Positions 9,623 through 17,953 are shown, counted from the first letter of the stretch. The stretch is DNA of 64,000 nucleotides from Alkalibaculum sporogenes (GCF_009362815.1 NZ_WHNX01000002.1:62001-126000), one strand, 5' to 3'. Notes: generated from the sequence alone by a model not told the origin. Made by a program: numbers and translations.

Positions 9623-10258
9623 ATGGATTTGAAAGTATTAACACAAACAATCGGAGATCTAGAAGAAGATAAAGTTATTGAAATAATAGATGATTTTATT
9701 TCAACAAACCCTTCAGAAGAAGAAGCAGCTAAGGTTGTTAATGCATGTCAAGAAGGAATGGCAATAGTAGGAGAATTATTTCAAAAGGGTGAATATTTTG
9801 TAGGAGATCTAATATTTGCTGGAGAATTATTGAGTGATACAATCGACATGTTGAAACCTGTTATTGGTAGAAGTACTGCTACTATAAAAGGAAAGATAGT
9901 TTTAGGCACTGTACATGGAGATCTGCATGATATTGGAAAAAATATATTCAGGAGTATGAGTGAAGCAGCTGGCTTTGAAGTTTATGATATAGGTATTGAC
10001 CAAAGCGTAAATGCATTTGTAGAAAAGGTAAATGAGATAAAACCCGATATTGTTGGTATGAGTGGAGTGCTTACATTAGCATTAGAATCAATGAAAGATA
10101 CTGTAGATGGTCTTAAACAAGCTGGTCTTAGAGATAGTATAAAAATAATCATAGGTGGCAATCCTGTCAATAAAAATGCTTCAAAATATATCGGAGCAGA
10201 TGCATACACTACAAATGCTGCAGAAGGTGTAAAAATTGCACAAGGATGGGTGAAATAA
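9623..10258 (+). CDS. Corrinoid methyl-carrier protein 1 (MtbC/MtvC-like)
   Basis: A 211-residue cytoplasmic B12-binding protein. A helical cap domain (about residues 1-85) precedes the Rossmann-like cobalamin domain with VHGDLHDIGKN; His102 in D-x-H-x-x-G is the lower axial ligand of cobalt, and GMSGVLTLAL and IIGGNPVNK complete the fold. Such proteins carry a methyl group between a substrate-specific methyltransferase and a second transferase. Start ATG behind AGGAGG. It is an orphan: no methyltransferase gene touches it. The paralog at 41137 is the same length give or take one residue and roughly three quarters identical by eye. Confidence 0.93.
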   Translation: MDLKVLTQTIGDLEEDKVIEIIDDFISTNPSEEEAAKVVNACQEGMAIVGELFQKGEYFVGDLIFAGELLSDTIDMLKPVIGRSTATIKGKIVLGTVHGDLHDIGKNIFRSMSEAAGFEVYDIGIDQSVNAFVEKVNEIKPDIVGMSGVLTLALESMKDTVDGLKQAGLRDSIKIIIGGNPVNKNASKYIGADAYTTNAAEGVKIAQGWVK

Positions 10259-10328
10259 ATAGAAAAAAGGTATCACACAAATAATTTTTAAAGAAGGTTC
10301 ACTGTTATTTAAATATATATATACATTT

Positions 10329-10360
10329 ACCATTATCCTATAAAGCGATAATGGTTTTTT
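10329..10360 (+). terminator. Terminator after corrinoid gene 1
   Basis: ACCATTATC at 10329-10337 pairs with GATAATGGT at 10347-10355 and runs into six T. Between here and 10652 I see only an AT-rich spacer with the promoter listed next. Confidence 0.85.
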
Positions 10361-10548
10361 GTTATAGTAAAAAAGTTATTAAATTAAATTACCCATCCAA
10401 TAAAAATGTCAGTTAAATTGCACAAGGATACTATTTTAGCAAACCAATTTCTGCATTTGAAATAGAATCGAGTTTCAAACAAAAATCATAATTTTTATTA
10501 TTTAGAATATATAATTTTATATGAAGTATTTAAGAATAGTGAAATAAT

Positions 10549-10577
10549 TAGAAAATAGAATTTTGAAATGGTATAAT
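10549..10577 (+). promoter_or_regulatory. Extended -10 promoter for the thioredoxin unit
   Basis: TATAAT at 10572-10577 is preceded by TGG, making an extended -10 (TGnTATAAT), with a weak TAGAAA 17 bases upstream at 10549-10554. It lies 75 bases ahead of the small membrane peptide gene. Confidence 0.5.
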
Positions 10578-10652
10578 ACATAGAAGGGTTTAGTGATAAA
10601 ATTATAATGATTTAAAGTAAAATAAAAAATTCAAGGTAAGGTGAGAAAGGTT

Positions 10653-10760
10653 ATGAATATAAGGAAATCTAAATTTGTAAGAGTAATTGCAATTGTTATA
10701 ACAGTAATATTTGGACTGTCTTTTCTTTTAGTAGGTGCTATGCCTTTGTTTTTAAACTAG
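10653..10760 (+). CDS. 35-residue single-span membrane peptide
   Basis: Reads MNIRKSKFVRVIAIVITV and on to FLLVGAMPLFLN before TAG: a positively charged N-terminus, then one hydrophobic span of about 24 residues. The ribosome site AAGGTGAG sits 8 bases before ATG, and the next gene begins within 25 bases, so it looks translated and part of the thioredoxin/CcdA unit. I do not recognise a family. It could be a small membrane subunit that helps the redox pair, or a leader peptide. Confidence 0.6.
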   Translation: MNIRKSKFVRVIAIVITVIFGLSFLLVGAMPLFLN

Positions 10761-10784
10761 AATATGTTAGGAGTTAAGTTAGAT

Positions 10785-11315
10785 ATGGATAATAATAGAA
10801 TGAAAGTTTTTAAAATAGTTATACCAATCTTTATCGTAATTGCAGTTGTTGGAATATATTTTGCGAAAAACATAGACAATTCTACTACTATAACAAAGGA
10901 TAATCCTGATTTCGAACTTCATGTCACAGATGAGATTGATCTTGAGCATCTAAAATCATATGGATTGCCAATTATGATCGACTTTGGAGCAGATGAGTGT
11001 GCACCGTGTAAAGCTATGGCGCCTGTTTTAGAAAAGCTAAATAGTGATCTACAAGGAAAAGCAATTATTGTATTTGTAGATGTTTGGAAATACCCAGAAT
11101 TTGCACAAGGCTATCCAGTTACTCTAATACCTACGCAGATATTTTTTGACAATGAAGGTAATCCCTATAAGCCAGAAAAAAATAATTTACTTGAACAACA
11201 GATGAAATTATATACTTCTAAAGATACCAACCAACATACATTTACTGTGCATGAGGGAGGTATGACAGAAGAGATGATTCTAGATGTACTGAAAAACATG
11301 GGGTTAAAAGAATGA
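10785..11315 (+). CDS. Membrane-anchored extracytoplasmic thioredoxin-like protein
   Basis: About 176 residues. An uncleaved N-terminal membrane anchor (VFKIVIPIFIVIAVVGIYFA) is followed by a thioredoxin domain: IMIDFGADECAPCKAMAP holds the C-A-P-C redox pair (the usual WCGPC is changed to ECAPC), and LIPTQIFFD supplies the cis-proline. It should shuttle disulfides outside the membrane and be re-reduced by CcdA, whose gene overlaps its stop by four bases. I favour ATG 10785, 11 bases after AGGAG; ATG 10764 is in frame but has no ribosome site. The domain is followed by a longer than usual loop before the last helix. Confidence 0.85.
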   Translation: MDNNRMKVFKIVIPIFIVIAVVGIYFAKNIDNSTTITKDNPDFELHVTDEIDLEHLKSYGLPIMIDFGADECAPCKAMAPVLEKLNSDLQGKAIIVFVDVWKYPEFAQGYPVTLIPTQIFFDNEGNPYKPEKNNLLEQQMKLYTSKDTNQHTFTVHEGGMTEEMILDVLKNMGLKE

Positions 11316-12004
11316 TTAATCAGTTTCTTGAGACTTTGGCGATATTTATATCAGAAAGTTTGTGGTTCGCACCTTTTTTTGCATTACTAGCAGGAATATT
11401 AACATCTGTCATGCCCTGTTCATTATCAAGTGTTCCTCTCGTAATAGGATATGTTGGTGGAACTAGTAACAATGATCCTAAGAAAGCTTTTAGATTATCA
11501 GTAACATTTGCATTGGGAATGGCTGTAACATTTACAATACTAGGTACAGTTGCAACTGTGTTAGGTAATCTTATGGGGACTTCTAATAAGCTATGGTATA
11601 TTGGATTAGGAATTTTAATGGTACTCATGGCACTTCAAATATGGGATGTGTATCAATTTATTCCATCTACTTATCTGACAAGTAAATCCACAAAAAGAGG
11701 ATATATAGGCGCGATTTTAGCAGGGATGCTAGGAGGAGTATTCTCATCACCCTGTTCAACACCTGTATTAATTGTATTATTAGGGATTGTAACCACAAGT
11801 GGCAATATAATATGGAGTATGTTGCTTTTACTCTTATATTCGATTGGTCACAGTGTCATAGTAATATTTGCAGGAACGTCAATTGGATTGGTTAACAATA
11901 TAATTTCTAATGAAAAATACGGTGTATTTAGTAAGTACTTAAAATATGTAATGGGTGGAATAATATTATTTATAGCTTTTTACATGTTTTATTTAGGATT
12001 TTAG
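11312..12004 (+). CDS. ccdA: CcdA/DsbD-family thiol electron transporter
   Basis: A 230-residue protein with six hydrophobic segments. GILTSVMPCSLSSVPL (Cys36) and GGVFSSPCSTPVLIVLL (Cys148) are the paired half-repeats that carry the redox cysteines in CcdA proteins, which move electrons from cytoplasmic thioredoxin across the membrane. ATGA overlap with the thioredoxin gene indicates coupling; the natural reading is that CcdA reduces that anchored thioredoxin. No cytochrome c maturation genes are nearby, so the target is another thiol system. Confidence 0.9.
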   Translation: MINQFLETLAIFISESLWFAPFFALLAGILTSVMPCSLSSVPLVIGYVGGTSNNDPKKAFRLSVTFALGMAVTFTILGTVATVLGNLMGTSNKLWYIGLGILMVLMALQIWDVYQFIPSTYLTSKSTKRGYIGAILAGMLGGVFSSPCSTPVLIVLLGIVTTSGNIIWSMLLLLLYSIGHSVIVIFAGTSIGLVNNIISNEKYGVFSKYLKYVMGGIILFIAFYMFYLGF

Positions 12005-12121
12005 ATATTTAAATACCATTATGAGAAATGTATAGAGAAGGAATATACGCAATAATGATATTCACATAGTTATAGCAGAGTAGTGATAATATTAATTGAC
12101 ATAAATAGATTATTAGAATAA

Positions 12122-12155
12122 AGTGCTTATATACCCACATGGGAATATAAGCACT
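12122..12155. promoter_or_regulatory. 34-base imperfect palindrome ahead of the split permease
   Basis: AGTGCTTATAT at 12122-12132 mirrors ATATAAGCACT at 12145-12155, and the centre CCCA-CA-TGGG is itself a dyad, with one A-A mismatch between them. No T tract follows on the plus strand. On the minus strand it is followed by TTTATT. It could be an operator for the permease pair, or the end hairpin of the CcdA unit. A smaller hairpin AAAGGT-TTGTT-ACCTTT follows close by. Confidence 0.5.
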
Positions 12156-12235
12156 GATAGGTTTAAAGGTTTGTTACCTTTCGAGGTCTATTAATAAATA
12201 GAAAATACTATTTAAATGCTCAAAGGAGGTAAATG

Positions 12236-12721
12236 ATGAATAATTTCATTTTATACACATTAACTATATTTTTATTATTGTTTTCTTACTATAAAAATAA
12301 AAAGAAGACAAAAATGGCATTAGTAAAGGCGTGGAAATCTTTTGAAAACATTTTACCTGAATTTTTGGGGGTTATAATGTTGGTAGGAGTCTTATTAGCT
12401 ATTCTAAACCCCAGAGTTATTTCAAGTTTTATAGGTAATAACTCTGGTTGGGTTGGTGTTGTTATTGCGGCGATAGTTGGATCTATAACATTGATTCCAG
12501 GATTTGTTGCTTTTCCTACTGCAGCAATGATTCTTCAAAATGGAGCAGGTATAATGCAAATCGCTGCTTTTGTTTCTTCTTTAATGATGGTAGGAGTAGT
12601 TACATTACCTATAGAAATAAAATACTTTAATAAAAAAATGGCTATTTTAAGAAATGTTTTTGGATTTATATTTACTTTTATAGTTGCACTTATAATAGGG
12701 AAGGTGTTGAATCAAATATGA
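12236..12721 (+). CDS. Half-permease 1 of an ArsP/DUF318-like transporter
   Basis: A 161-residue membrane protein with four or five hydrophobic segments and the conserved helix-break motif GSITLIPGFVAFPTAAMI, which resembles one of the two inverted halves of the COG0701/DUF318 permeases (the ArsP group, known for organoarsenical efflux). Full-length members are about twice this size. The start at the second of two ATGs sits 6 bases from AAAGGAGG. The partner half starts inside its stop codon (ATGA), so the two must act as a heteromer. The substrate is not shown; a metal(loid) is suggested by family only. Confidence 0.75.
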   Translation: MNNFILYTLTIFLLLFSYYKNKKKTKMALVKAWKSFENILPEFLGVIMLVGVLLAILNPRVISSFIGNNSGWVGVVIAAIVGSITLIPGFVAFPTAAMILQNGAGIMQIAAFVSSLMMVGVVTLPIEIKYFNKKMAILRNVFGFIFTFIVALIIGKVLNQI

Positions 12722-13251
12722 AGCAAATAATACAAAGATATCGTTTTTTTATTGGTACTACAATAATTGTTGGAGTAATTACTCTTATTAATCATGATAT
12801 TGGATTAAAATCATTTGCAAATGCAGGAAATAGTATTAAGGAAATGATACTTATTCTACCTGCAGTTTTTATTTTATTAGGATTATTAGATGTATGGGTT
12901 CCTAGAGAAATAATGATTAAATATATGGGAGAAGGTTCAGGGATAAAAGGAATTGTGTTATCATTTTTACTTGGGTCTGCAGCAGCAGGACCATTGTACG
13001 GAGCATTTCCAGTTGCTGCAGTATTTATGAAGAAAGGTGTAAAATTTATTAATGTTTTAATTTTTATCGGTGCATGGTCTACTACTAAAATACCTATGCT
13101 ATTATTTGAAATTTCTGCATTAGGCAGCGACTTTGCCTTGACAAGATTATTAATTAATGTTCCGGGAATTATTATAATTGCATATATTATATCTTTACTT
13201 ACTATACAAGAAGAAGTAGGAGAAATATACAAAAAAGCTGAAAATTTATAA
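12718..13251 (+). CDS. Half-permease 2 of an ArsP/DUF318-like transporter
   Basis: A 177-residue membrane protein with five hydrophobic segments. GSAAAGPLYGAFPVAAVF is the counterpart of the GSITLIPG-containing helix break in half 1, and WVPREIMIKYMGEGSGIKG mirrors its NPRVISSFIGNNSG loop, so the two halves look like the internal repeats of one permease held as separate genes. It overlaps half 1 by four bases. The C-terminal tail EEVGEIYKKAENL is short and cytosolic. No metal-binding Cys pair is seen. Confidence 0.75.
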   Translation: MKQIIQRYRFFIGTTIIVGVITLINHDIGLKSFANAGNSIKEMILILPAVFILLGLLDVWVPREIMIKYMGEGSGIKGIVLSFLLGSAAAGPLYGAFPVAAVFMKKGVKFINVLIFIGAWSTTKIPMLLFEISALGSDFALTRLLINVPGIIIIAYIISLLTIQEEVGEIYKKAENL

Positions 13252-13330
13252 GTACAGAGTATAGTATTTAAATCTTAATTCTGAATTGCTTCGTATTTCA
13301 AATATACATTACTCATGCTGAAGCTACACC

Positions 13331-13447
13331 TGTATATGAGGCATGAGATTATAAAAAGACTTAAGCGTGCAGGGATGTTTAGCAAATGTTGGGTAACTAA
13401 CACTTTCTTTATCAAACAGGAACAACGAATGAATAGCCTCATATACA
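13331..13447. other. Candidate structured RNA or small inverted-repeat element
   Basis: TGTATATGAGGC at 13331-13342 is perfectly complementary to GCCTCATATACA at 13436-13447, enclosing 93 bases. A second dyad, CTCATGC at 13312-13318 with GCATGAG at 13341-13347, overlaps the first stem, so the two folds are partly exclusive. It lies between the convergent permease and modC genes. The minus strand is open across the element in one frame without a start codon. I cannot tell a non-coding RNA from a MITE-like remnant; no clear target duplication flanks it. Confidence 0.4.
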
Positions 13448-13486
13448 TTGGAAATTAATATTATTAATCTTAAGTATAGATGTAAT

Positions 13487-14560
13487 TCAATTATTGTTTT
13501 TTTCTACTAGAACAACATGTTCTGGAGGAATGTGTAGTTTTAGGTTATTGCTTCTTTGTGTTAATTCATAAGCAGGTGAAGATTTTGAAACTTCAATTTC
13601 TAGTATGCAACTTTTGCAATTAAGAACTAGTGTAGTAGAGAATAAACTATCTGTTATTTCTAAAATATTGCAATCAAAAGCATTGTCAACATTAGTTTCA
13701 ATTGGCAAAAGATTTAGATGATGAGCTCGGATGCAAGCAATCATATTTTTAGAGCAATGCTGTTTTACTATTGCGGACTTAAATATTAGATCATTTGACT
13801 TTAATAAAAGAAATTCACTGTTTTCTTCTAAGACAGTTACGTCGAGGAAATTTTTACACCCTGTAATTCTAGCAGCAGTTACACTTGATGGAGATTGGAT
13901 AATTTCTTCTTTTGTGCCAAATTGAATTTTTTGTCCAGAGTCCATAATCATGATTTGGTCACAAAGACGATAACACTCTTCTACATTGTGTGTGACGAGA
14001 AGAACAATCCCATTAAAATTATTCTTTATAATAGTAATTAGTTCCTTTTCAAGTAAGCTTTTAATATGACTATCAATGGCTGAAAAAGGCTCATCTAGCA
14101 ATAATAAATTTGGTCTCTTAATTAAGGTCCTTGCGAGAGCAGTTCTTTGTTGTTGACCACCTGAAAGTTGAGAAGGGTAATTGTTTTCTAGGCCTAGAAG
14201 CTCCATCCGAGAGATCATTTCAGAAACCATTTTGTCACGTAAATTATGTTCGTAATCTTTAATGCCATACGCGATATTTTGAATTACAGTTAAATGTGGA
14301 AATAAAGCGTAGTTTTGAAAAACATATCCAATATTTCTTTTATGGGGTTGAACATTTATTTTTTGATTGTCGGAAAACAATGTGTTACCGTTTAGATTAA
14401 TGTATCCACTATCTGGGTTATAAAGGCCGGAAAGACATTTAAGGGTCATGCTTTTACCACAACCAGAAGAGCCTAGAATACCTAATACCCCTTTTTGCAC
14501 TTTGAAAGAAGACTGGAGTTTAAATTTTCCCATGGATTTTTCTATTGATACTTCTAGCAT
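13487..14560 (-). CDS. modC: Molybdate ABC transporter ATPase
   Basis: A 357-residue ABC ATPase. GSSGCGKS is the Walker A, LSGGQQQRTALARTL the signature, LLLLDEPFSAID the Walker B, with VTHN after it. From about residue 230 a C-terminal extension resembles the TOBE/Mop domain that binds oxyanions in ModC proteins. It powers molybdate or tungstate import through ModB. It begins four bases after modB ends, behind AAAGGATG. This is the last gene of modABC; the strand then meets the convergent permease unit. Confidence 0.92.
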   Translation of the reverse strand: MLEVSIEKSMGKFKLQSSFKVQKGVLGILGSSGCGKSMTLKCLSGLYNPDSGYINLNGNTLFSDNQKINVQPHKRNIGYVFQNYALFPHLTVIQNIAYGIKDYEHNLRDKMVSEMISRMELLGLENNYPSQLSGGQQQRTALARTLIKRPNLLLLDEPFSAIDSHIKSLLEKELITIIKNNFNGIVLLVTHNVEECYRLCDQIMIMDSGQKIQFGTKEEIIQSPSSVTAARITGCKNFLDVTVLEENSEFLLLKSNDLIFKSAIVKQHCSKNMIACIRAHHLNLLPIETNVDNAFDCNILEITDSLFSTTLVLNCKSCILEIEVSKSSPAYELTQRSNNLKLHIPPEHVVLVEKNNN

Positions 14561-14564
14561 GATT

Positions 14565-15236
14565 TCATCCTTTCTTCATCTTTCGTTCAAGTATGTTGAC
14601 AATAAATAATATGATAATTGCTATACTAGTCATAATAATGACAAGTAAATTAGCTAGTAAGTTGTTTCCACTTTGTAAAGCGTCATATATGGCAATAGGC
14701 ATAGTCATGGTTCTATTAGGTATACTTCCAGAAACCATTAATGTTGTACCGAAATCTCCTAATGCTCTAACAAAAGATAAAGTAATACCAGCTGCAATCC
14801 CACGCCATGCAATAGGGATTACTATCGTAATAAAAACATTGAATTCACTTCGACCTAAGAGTCTAGCCGCATGCAGGTAATCTTCGTTTATTTCGAGAAA
14901 AGCAGTTTTTGATGATTTAATTAAATAGGGAATAGAAACAACTGTCGCTGCTATAATTGCACCAGTTGTTGTAAAAACAATCATAGTGCCAAAGACTTCT
15001 TCGAAAAAACTACCGATAGGTGATTGTCTACCTAGTAAAACTAGTAAATAGTAACCTAATACAGTAGGTGGTAGTACAATTGGTAGCGCAGTTAAGGTGT
15101 CTATAAAATCAACTATTTTACCACGTCCTTTACACAAAAAATAGGCTATTGGCAGGCCTATTACAAAGCTAATTAAGGTAGAAGTAAAAGCTACTCGAAA
15201 GGATAAAAAAAGAGGAAATAAGTTGATTTCGTTCAT
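14565..15236 (-). CDS. modB: Molybdate ABC transporter permease
   Basis: A 223-residue membrane protein with about five to six spans and the EAA-loop signature AARLLGRSEFNVFITIVIPI that docks to ModC. The frame is open further upstream into modA, but I take ATG 15236, because GGAGGAAT at the end of modA lies 7 bases before it and MNEINLFPLFLSFRVAF is the usual ModB N-terminus. The four-base gap from modA indicates a single transcript. Confidence 0.92.
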   Translation of the reverse strand: MNEINLFPLFLSFRVAFTSTLISFVIGLPIAYFLCKGRGKIVDFIDTLTALPIVLPPTVLGYYLLVLLGRQSPIGSFFEEVFGTMIVFTTTGAIIAATVVSIPYLIKSSKTAFLEINEDYLHAARLLGRSEFNVFITIVIPIAWRGIAAGITLSFVRALGDFGTTLMVSGSIPNRTMTMPIAIYDALQSGNNLLANLLVIIMTSIAIIILFIVNILERKMKKG

Positions 15237-15240
15237 AATT

Positions 15241-16059
15241 CTATTCCTCCGGTGGTATAAAACCGTATTTTGACATGATAGCTTGTCCATCGGAACTATT
15301 TACATAATTAATGAATTCTCGAGCGAGATCTTGCTTATTTGATGCTTTTACAACTGCAATAGCTTGATTTAACGGATTATGCATATTTGAATCAATTATA
15401 TTGAAGTTTAATATACTATCATCTTTTAGAGATAAAGCAATAAAGCCAGCGTCTGCATTACCTGTTGTTATAAAAGTCATGGCTTCAGAAATGTTTTTTC
15501 CATATACTATTTTAGGTTCTAATTTATCCCATAGCCCCGCACTTACTATAGCTTGTTTTGATGCAAGTCCATAAGGTGCATGATCAGGGTTTGCCATTGC
15601 AATTATCTTAATATCGGGATTTAACAAATCGTCTAGAGTGCTTGTTTCAAAGGAACTGTCTTTTAGAGTTGCGATTCCTATACGTCCTAAACCATAAAGT
15701 GATTTTGTGTCAGAAACAATAAAACCTTTTGTATCTAGATCATTTATAATGCTTTCATTTGCTGCTGCAAATACATCAAAGGGCGCTCCGTTAGCAATCT
15801 GTTCAGATAAGTTGCCAGTTGAACCGAAGGAAAATGTTATACTACTATTATGGGCTTTATCAAAGGCTATACCAATTTCAGTAAAAGCCTTTGTTAAATC
15901 TGAAGCAGCTGCAACAGTAAGTTCCTGCTTTGACGTGGCTAAGGTGGTATTATTATCTAAATTATTCTCGTTCATTGTTGTACAACCTATGAATACTAGA
16001 GATAAGATAGAGGAAAGTATAAGTATAATAAGTTTTTTGTAGTTTGTTATGTTAATCAT
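15241..16059 (-). CDS. modA: Molybdate-binding lipoprotein
   Basis: A 272-residue binding protein anchored by a lipobox (LVFIGC, Cys26). The mature domain opens with ELTVAAASDLTKAFTEIG, contains SFGSTGNLSEQI and GAPFDVFAAANE, and ends in FINYVNSSDGQAIMSKYGF, all typical of ModA. It captures molybdate or tungstate outside the membrane and delivers it to ModBC. Start ATG behind AAGGAG. First gene of the operon, divergent from the regulator gene across a 200-base spacer with repeats. Confidence 0.93.
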   Translation of the reverse strand: MINITNYKKLIILILSSILSLVFIGCTTMNENNLDNNTTLATSKQELTVAAASDLTKAFTEIGIAFDKAHNSSITFSFGSTGNLSEQIANGAPFDVFAAANESIINDLDTKGFIVSDTKSLYGLGRIGIATLKDSSFETSTLDDLLNPDIKIIAMANPDHAPYGLASKQAIVSAGLWDKLEPKIVYGKNISEAMTFITTGNADAGFIALSLKDDSILNFNIIDSNMHNPLNQAIAVVKASNKQDLAREFINYVNSSDGQAIMSKYGFIPPEE

Positions 16060-16108
16060 AGTGTCTCCTTTTTATTAGTGTCAACGTGATGAATAGTGTT
16101 AAAACGCA

Positions 16109-16223
16109 GTGAAACAGTGTGAAAATCTGCTAGTACAATACGATACACATATTATATGAAGAAATATGATGAAAGTCAAGTGTGAAACGTGATAGAAATT
16201 GAATATAGAAATGAAACATGATA
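16109..16223. promoter_or_regulatory. Direct repeats between modA and the regulator gene
   Basis: TGAAACGTGATA at 16183-16194 and TGAAACATGATA at 16212-16223 are 12-base copies with one difference, 29 bases apart. Related words (GTGAAACAGTGTGAAAA) occur at 16109-16124. They lie in the divergent spacer and are the most likely binding sites of the adjacent regulator. I did not find a Moco- or tungsten-riboswitch-like structure here. Confidence 0.55.
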
Positions 16224-16262
16224 TACTGTATCAAAATAAATATACTAATGGAGAATATAATT

Positions 16263-17219
16263 ATGGAAAACAATACTGCTCTTACAGCACAAGATGTAGC
16301 AGACATTCTTAAAATTGCCAAAAATACAGTATATGAACTGATCAAACGTGGAGAACTCAATTCATATAAAGTTGGTAGAAAAGTTAGATTTACTATGAAT
16401 GATGTTCAAGATTACATTGAAAATTCTAAAAGAATAAAACCTGTGAAAGTAGAATCAGTGGTTGAAAACATATTAGAAAGTCCTGATTTAGTAGCTACTA
16501 ATAGATATAATTCCAGCGGATTTGTAATTTGTGGACAAGATATTATGCTAGACGTATTGTCAAATTATATTGAACAAAATACTAAAGGTGGAAAGGCTTT
16601 GCGTGCTTATATTGGCAGTTATAATAGTCTGATTTCTTTATATCGAGGAGATGTTCAAGTTGCTTCTGCACATCTTTGGGATGGAGATACAGGTCAATAT
16701 AATATTCCCTACGTAAAGAGATTATTACCTGGAATTCCAGCAGTTATTATACATCTTGCATGTCGTATGCAAGGCTTTTATGTTGCAAAAGGTAATCCAA
16801 AGAATATCCTAACTTGGAATGATTTAAAACGATCAGATATAACTATGATTAATAGAGAAAAAGGTGCTGGCTCTCGTGTGCTGGTGGATGAACATTTGCG
16901 TATTTTGGGTGTTTATGGCAGTGAAATTGATGGGTATCAAAGAGAAGCTCAATCTCATCTCACTGCTGCTAGTACTGTTGCTCGAGGTGGTGCAGATGTG
17001 GCTATTGGTAATGAGAATAATGCAAGGCAAGTAAAGGATATAGATTTTATTCCTTTACAAAAAGAGCGTTATGAATTAGTTGTAAGAAAAGAAGATACTA
17101 GCTTACCACAAATTCAAGCTATATTTAAGATTCTTCGTTCTGATGAATTTAAATTAGAGTTTGAGGGAATAGGTGGGTACGATATAAAAGAAATGGGAAA
17201 TATTGTGGCAGAGACTTAA
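16263..17219 (+). CDS. One-component regulator: excisionase-type HTH + periplasmic-binding-like domain
   Basis: A 318-residue cytoplasmic protein. Residues 4-55 are a MerR/excisionase-type helix-turn-helix (TAQDVADILKIAKNTVYELI, then YKVGRKVRFT). From about residue 85 a substrate-binding-like domain follows (COG1910/PBP-like): GSYNSLISLYRGDVQVASAHLW in two parts, then INREKGAGSRVLVDEHL and GGADVAIGNENNARQ. No signal peptide is present, so the binding domain works inside the cell as a sensor. Divergence from modABC makes molybdate or tungstate the expected ligand. I take ATG 16263, 9 bases after GGAG; an earlier in-frame ATG overlaps that site. Confidence 0.85.
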   Translation: MENNTALTAQDVADILKIAKNTVYELIKRGELNSYKVGRKVRFTMNDVQDYIENSKRIKPVKVESVVENILESPDLVATNRYNSSGFVICGQDIMLDVLSNYIEQNTKGGKALRAYIGSYNSLISLYRGDVQVASAHLWDGDTGQYNIPYVKRLLPGIPAVIIHLACRMQGFYVAKGNPKNILTWNDLKRSDITMINREKGAGSRVLVDEHLRILGVYGSEIDGYQREAQSHLTAASTVARGGADVAIGNENNARQVKDIDFIPLQKERYELVVRKEDTSLPQIQAIFKILRSDEFKLEFEGIGGYDIKEMGNIVAET

Positions 17220-17354
17220 AAACTATCTAAAATACATTTAAATAGATTCTATAATAACTATAATTGCAGAATTAACGAACACCTATACAAATGCTCAGAT
17301 ACAATGTGTGACGATTTAAATCAGAGAAATATGAAAATCATTTAATCTTGGTTT

Positions 17355-17678
17355 TTATACTATTTTGCCAGTCCAAGATACTATGCCTCCTATATTAGTA
17401 GTATTTATATAACCTAAGTCTCTATATATTTTACTTGCCTTATTACTTCTATTACCACTTTGGCAGTAAACGTATATCTTGCTATTTTTATCAACTACAA
17501 TTGATTCTATATTAAAAGCTGTATCTAGAGGGATATTAATGCTATTTGGAATGTGACCTTGAATATATTCAGTAGGTGTTCTAACATCTATCAGATAAAT
17601 AGATGTATCATTAGATAAGTTGTTTTTTGCCATTTCCATTGATATAGATGGAGCCTTTGAGTTGAAGTTATTAAACAT
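17355..17678 (-). CDS. Single-domain rhodanese-like protein
   Basis: A 107-residue protein. YLIDVRTPTEYIQGHIPNSI and the active loop YCQSGNRS with catalytic Cys72 define a rhodanese domain, used for sulfane sulfur transfer. No signal peptide or second domain. Start ATG behind AAGGAGG. It reads alone, divergent from copA, and may serve thiol chemistry in the copper island, but position is the only link. Confidence 0.9.
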   Translation of the reverse strand: MFNNFNSKAPSISMEMAKNNLSNDTSIYLIDVRTPTEYIQGHIPNSINIPLDTAFNIESIVVDKNSKIYVYCQSGNRSNKASKIYRDLGYINTTNIGGIVSWTGKIV

Positions 17679-17929
17679 AGTAATCCTCCTTGGTTTTATT
17701 AGTAATTACGGTATTATTCTAATTAATATTATTATACTCAAAAATGAATATTTAAGCTTCAACTTTATTTAATATATAAAATATTTATTAAGGTGTTGTT
17801 ATTGAAAATTGACACAAAATCTGATATAGTGTAATTATTAAAAGGTATTATGATTTTTACTATCTTCATAAAATCTACATAATACTTTGATACTATAGTA
17901 ATATAAAAGAATATTTTTTTTATTATATT

Positions 17930-17953
17930 ACCACCCCCTATATGGGTAGGGGC
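17930..17953. promoter_or_regulatory. CsoR-like copper operator or attenuator upstream of copA
   Basis: A G/C island in AT-rich DNA: ACCC-(7)-GGGT, seen as ACCCCCTATATGGGT and followed by AGGGG, resembles CsoR copper-repressor operators. The same bases can form CCCCTA-(TATGGG)-TAGGGG, followed by GGCTGTTTTT, so a small terminator-like hairpin is the alternative. No csoR gene is in the window. The rest of 17679-17929 shows no gene. Confidence 0.45.

Noticed and set aside
12448-12630. Cys-rich 60-residue plus-strand frame inside half-permease 1
   Set aside because: It is the shifted reading of the permease gene; the Cys and Tyr richness comes from the out-of-frame codons.
16060-16262. Moco or tungsten riboswitch ahead of modA
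   Set aside because: Only short direct repeats are present; no multi-stem structure of that class could be traced, and modA has a short leader.
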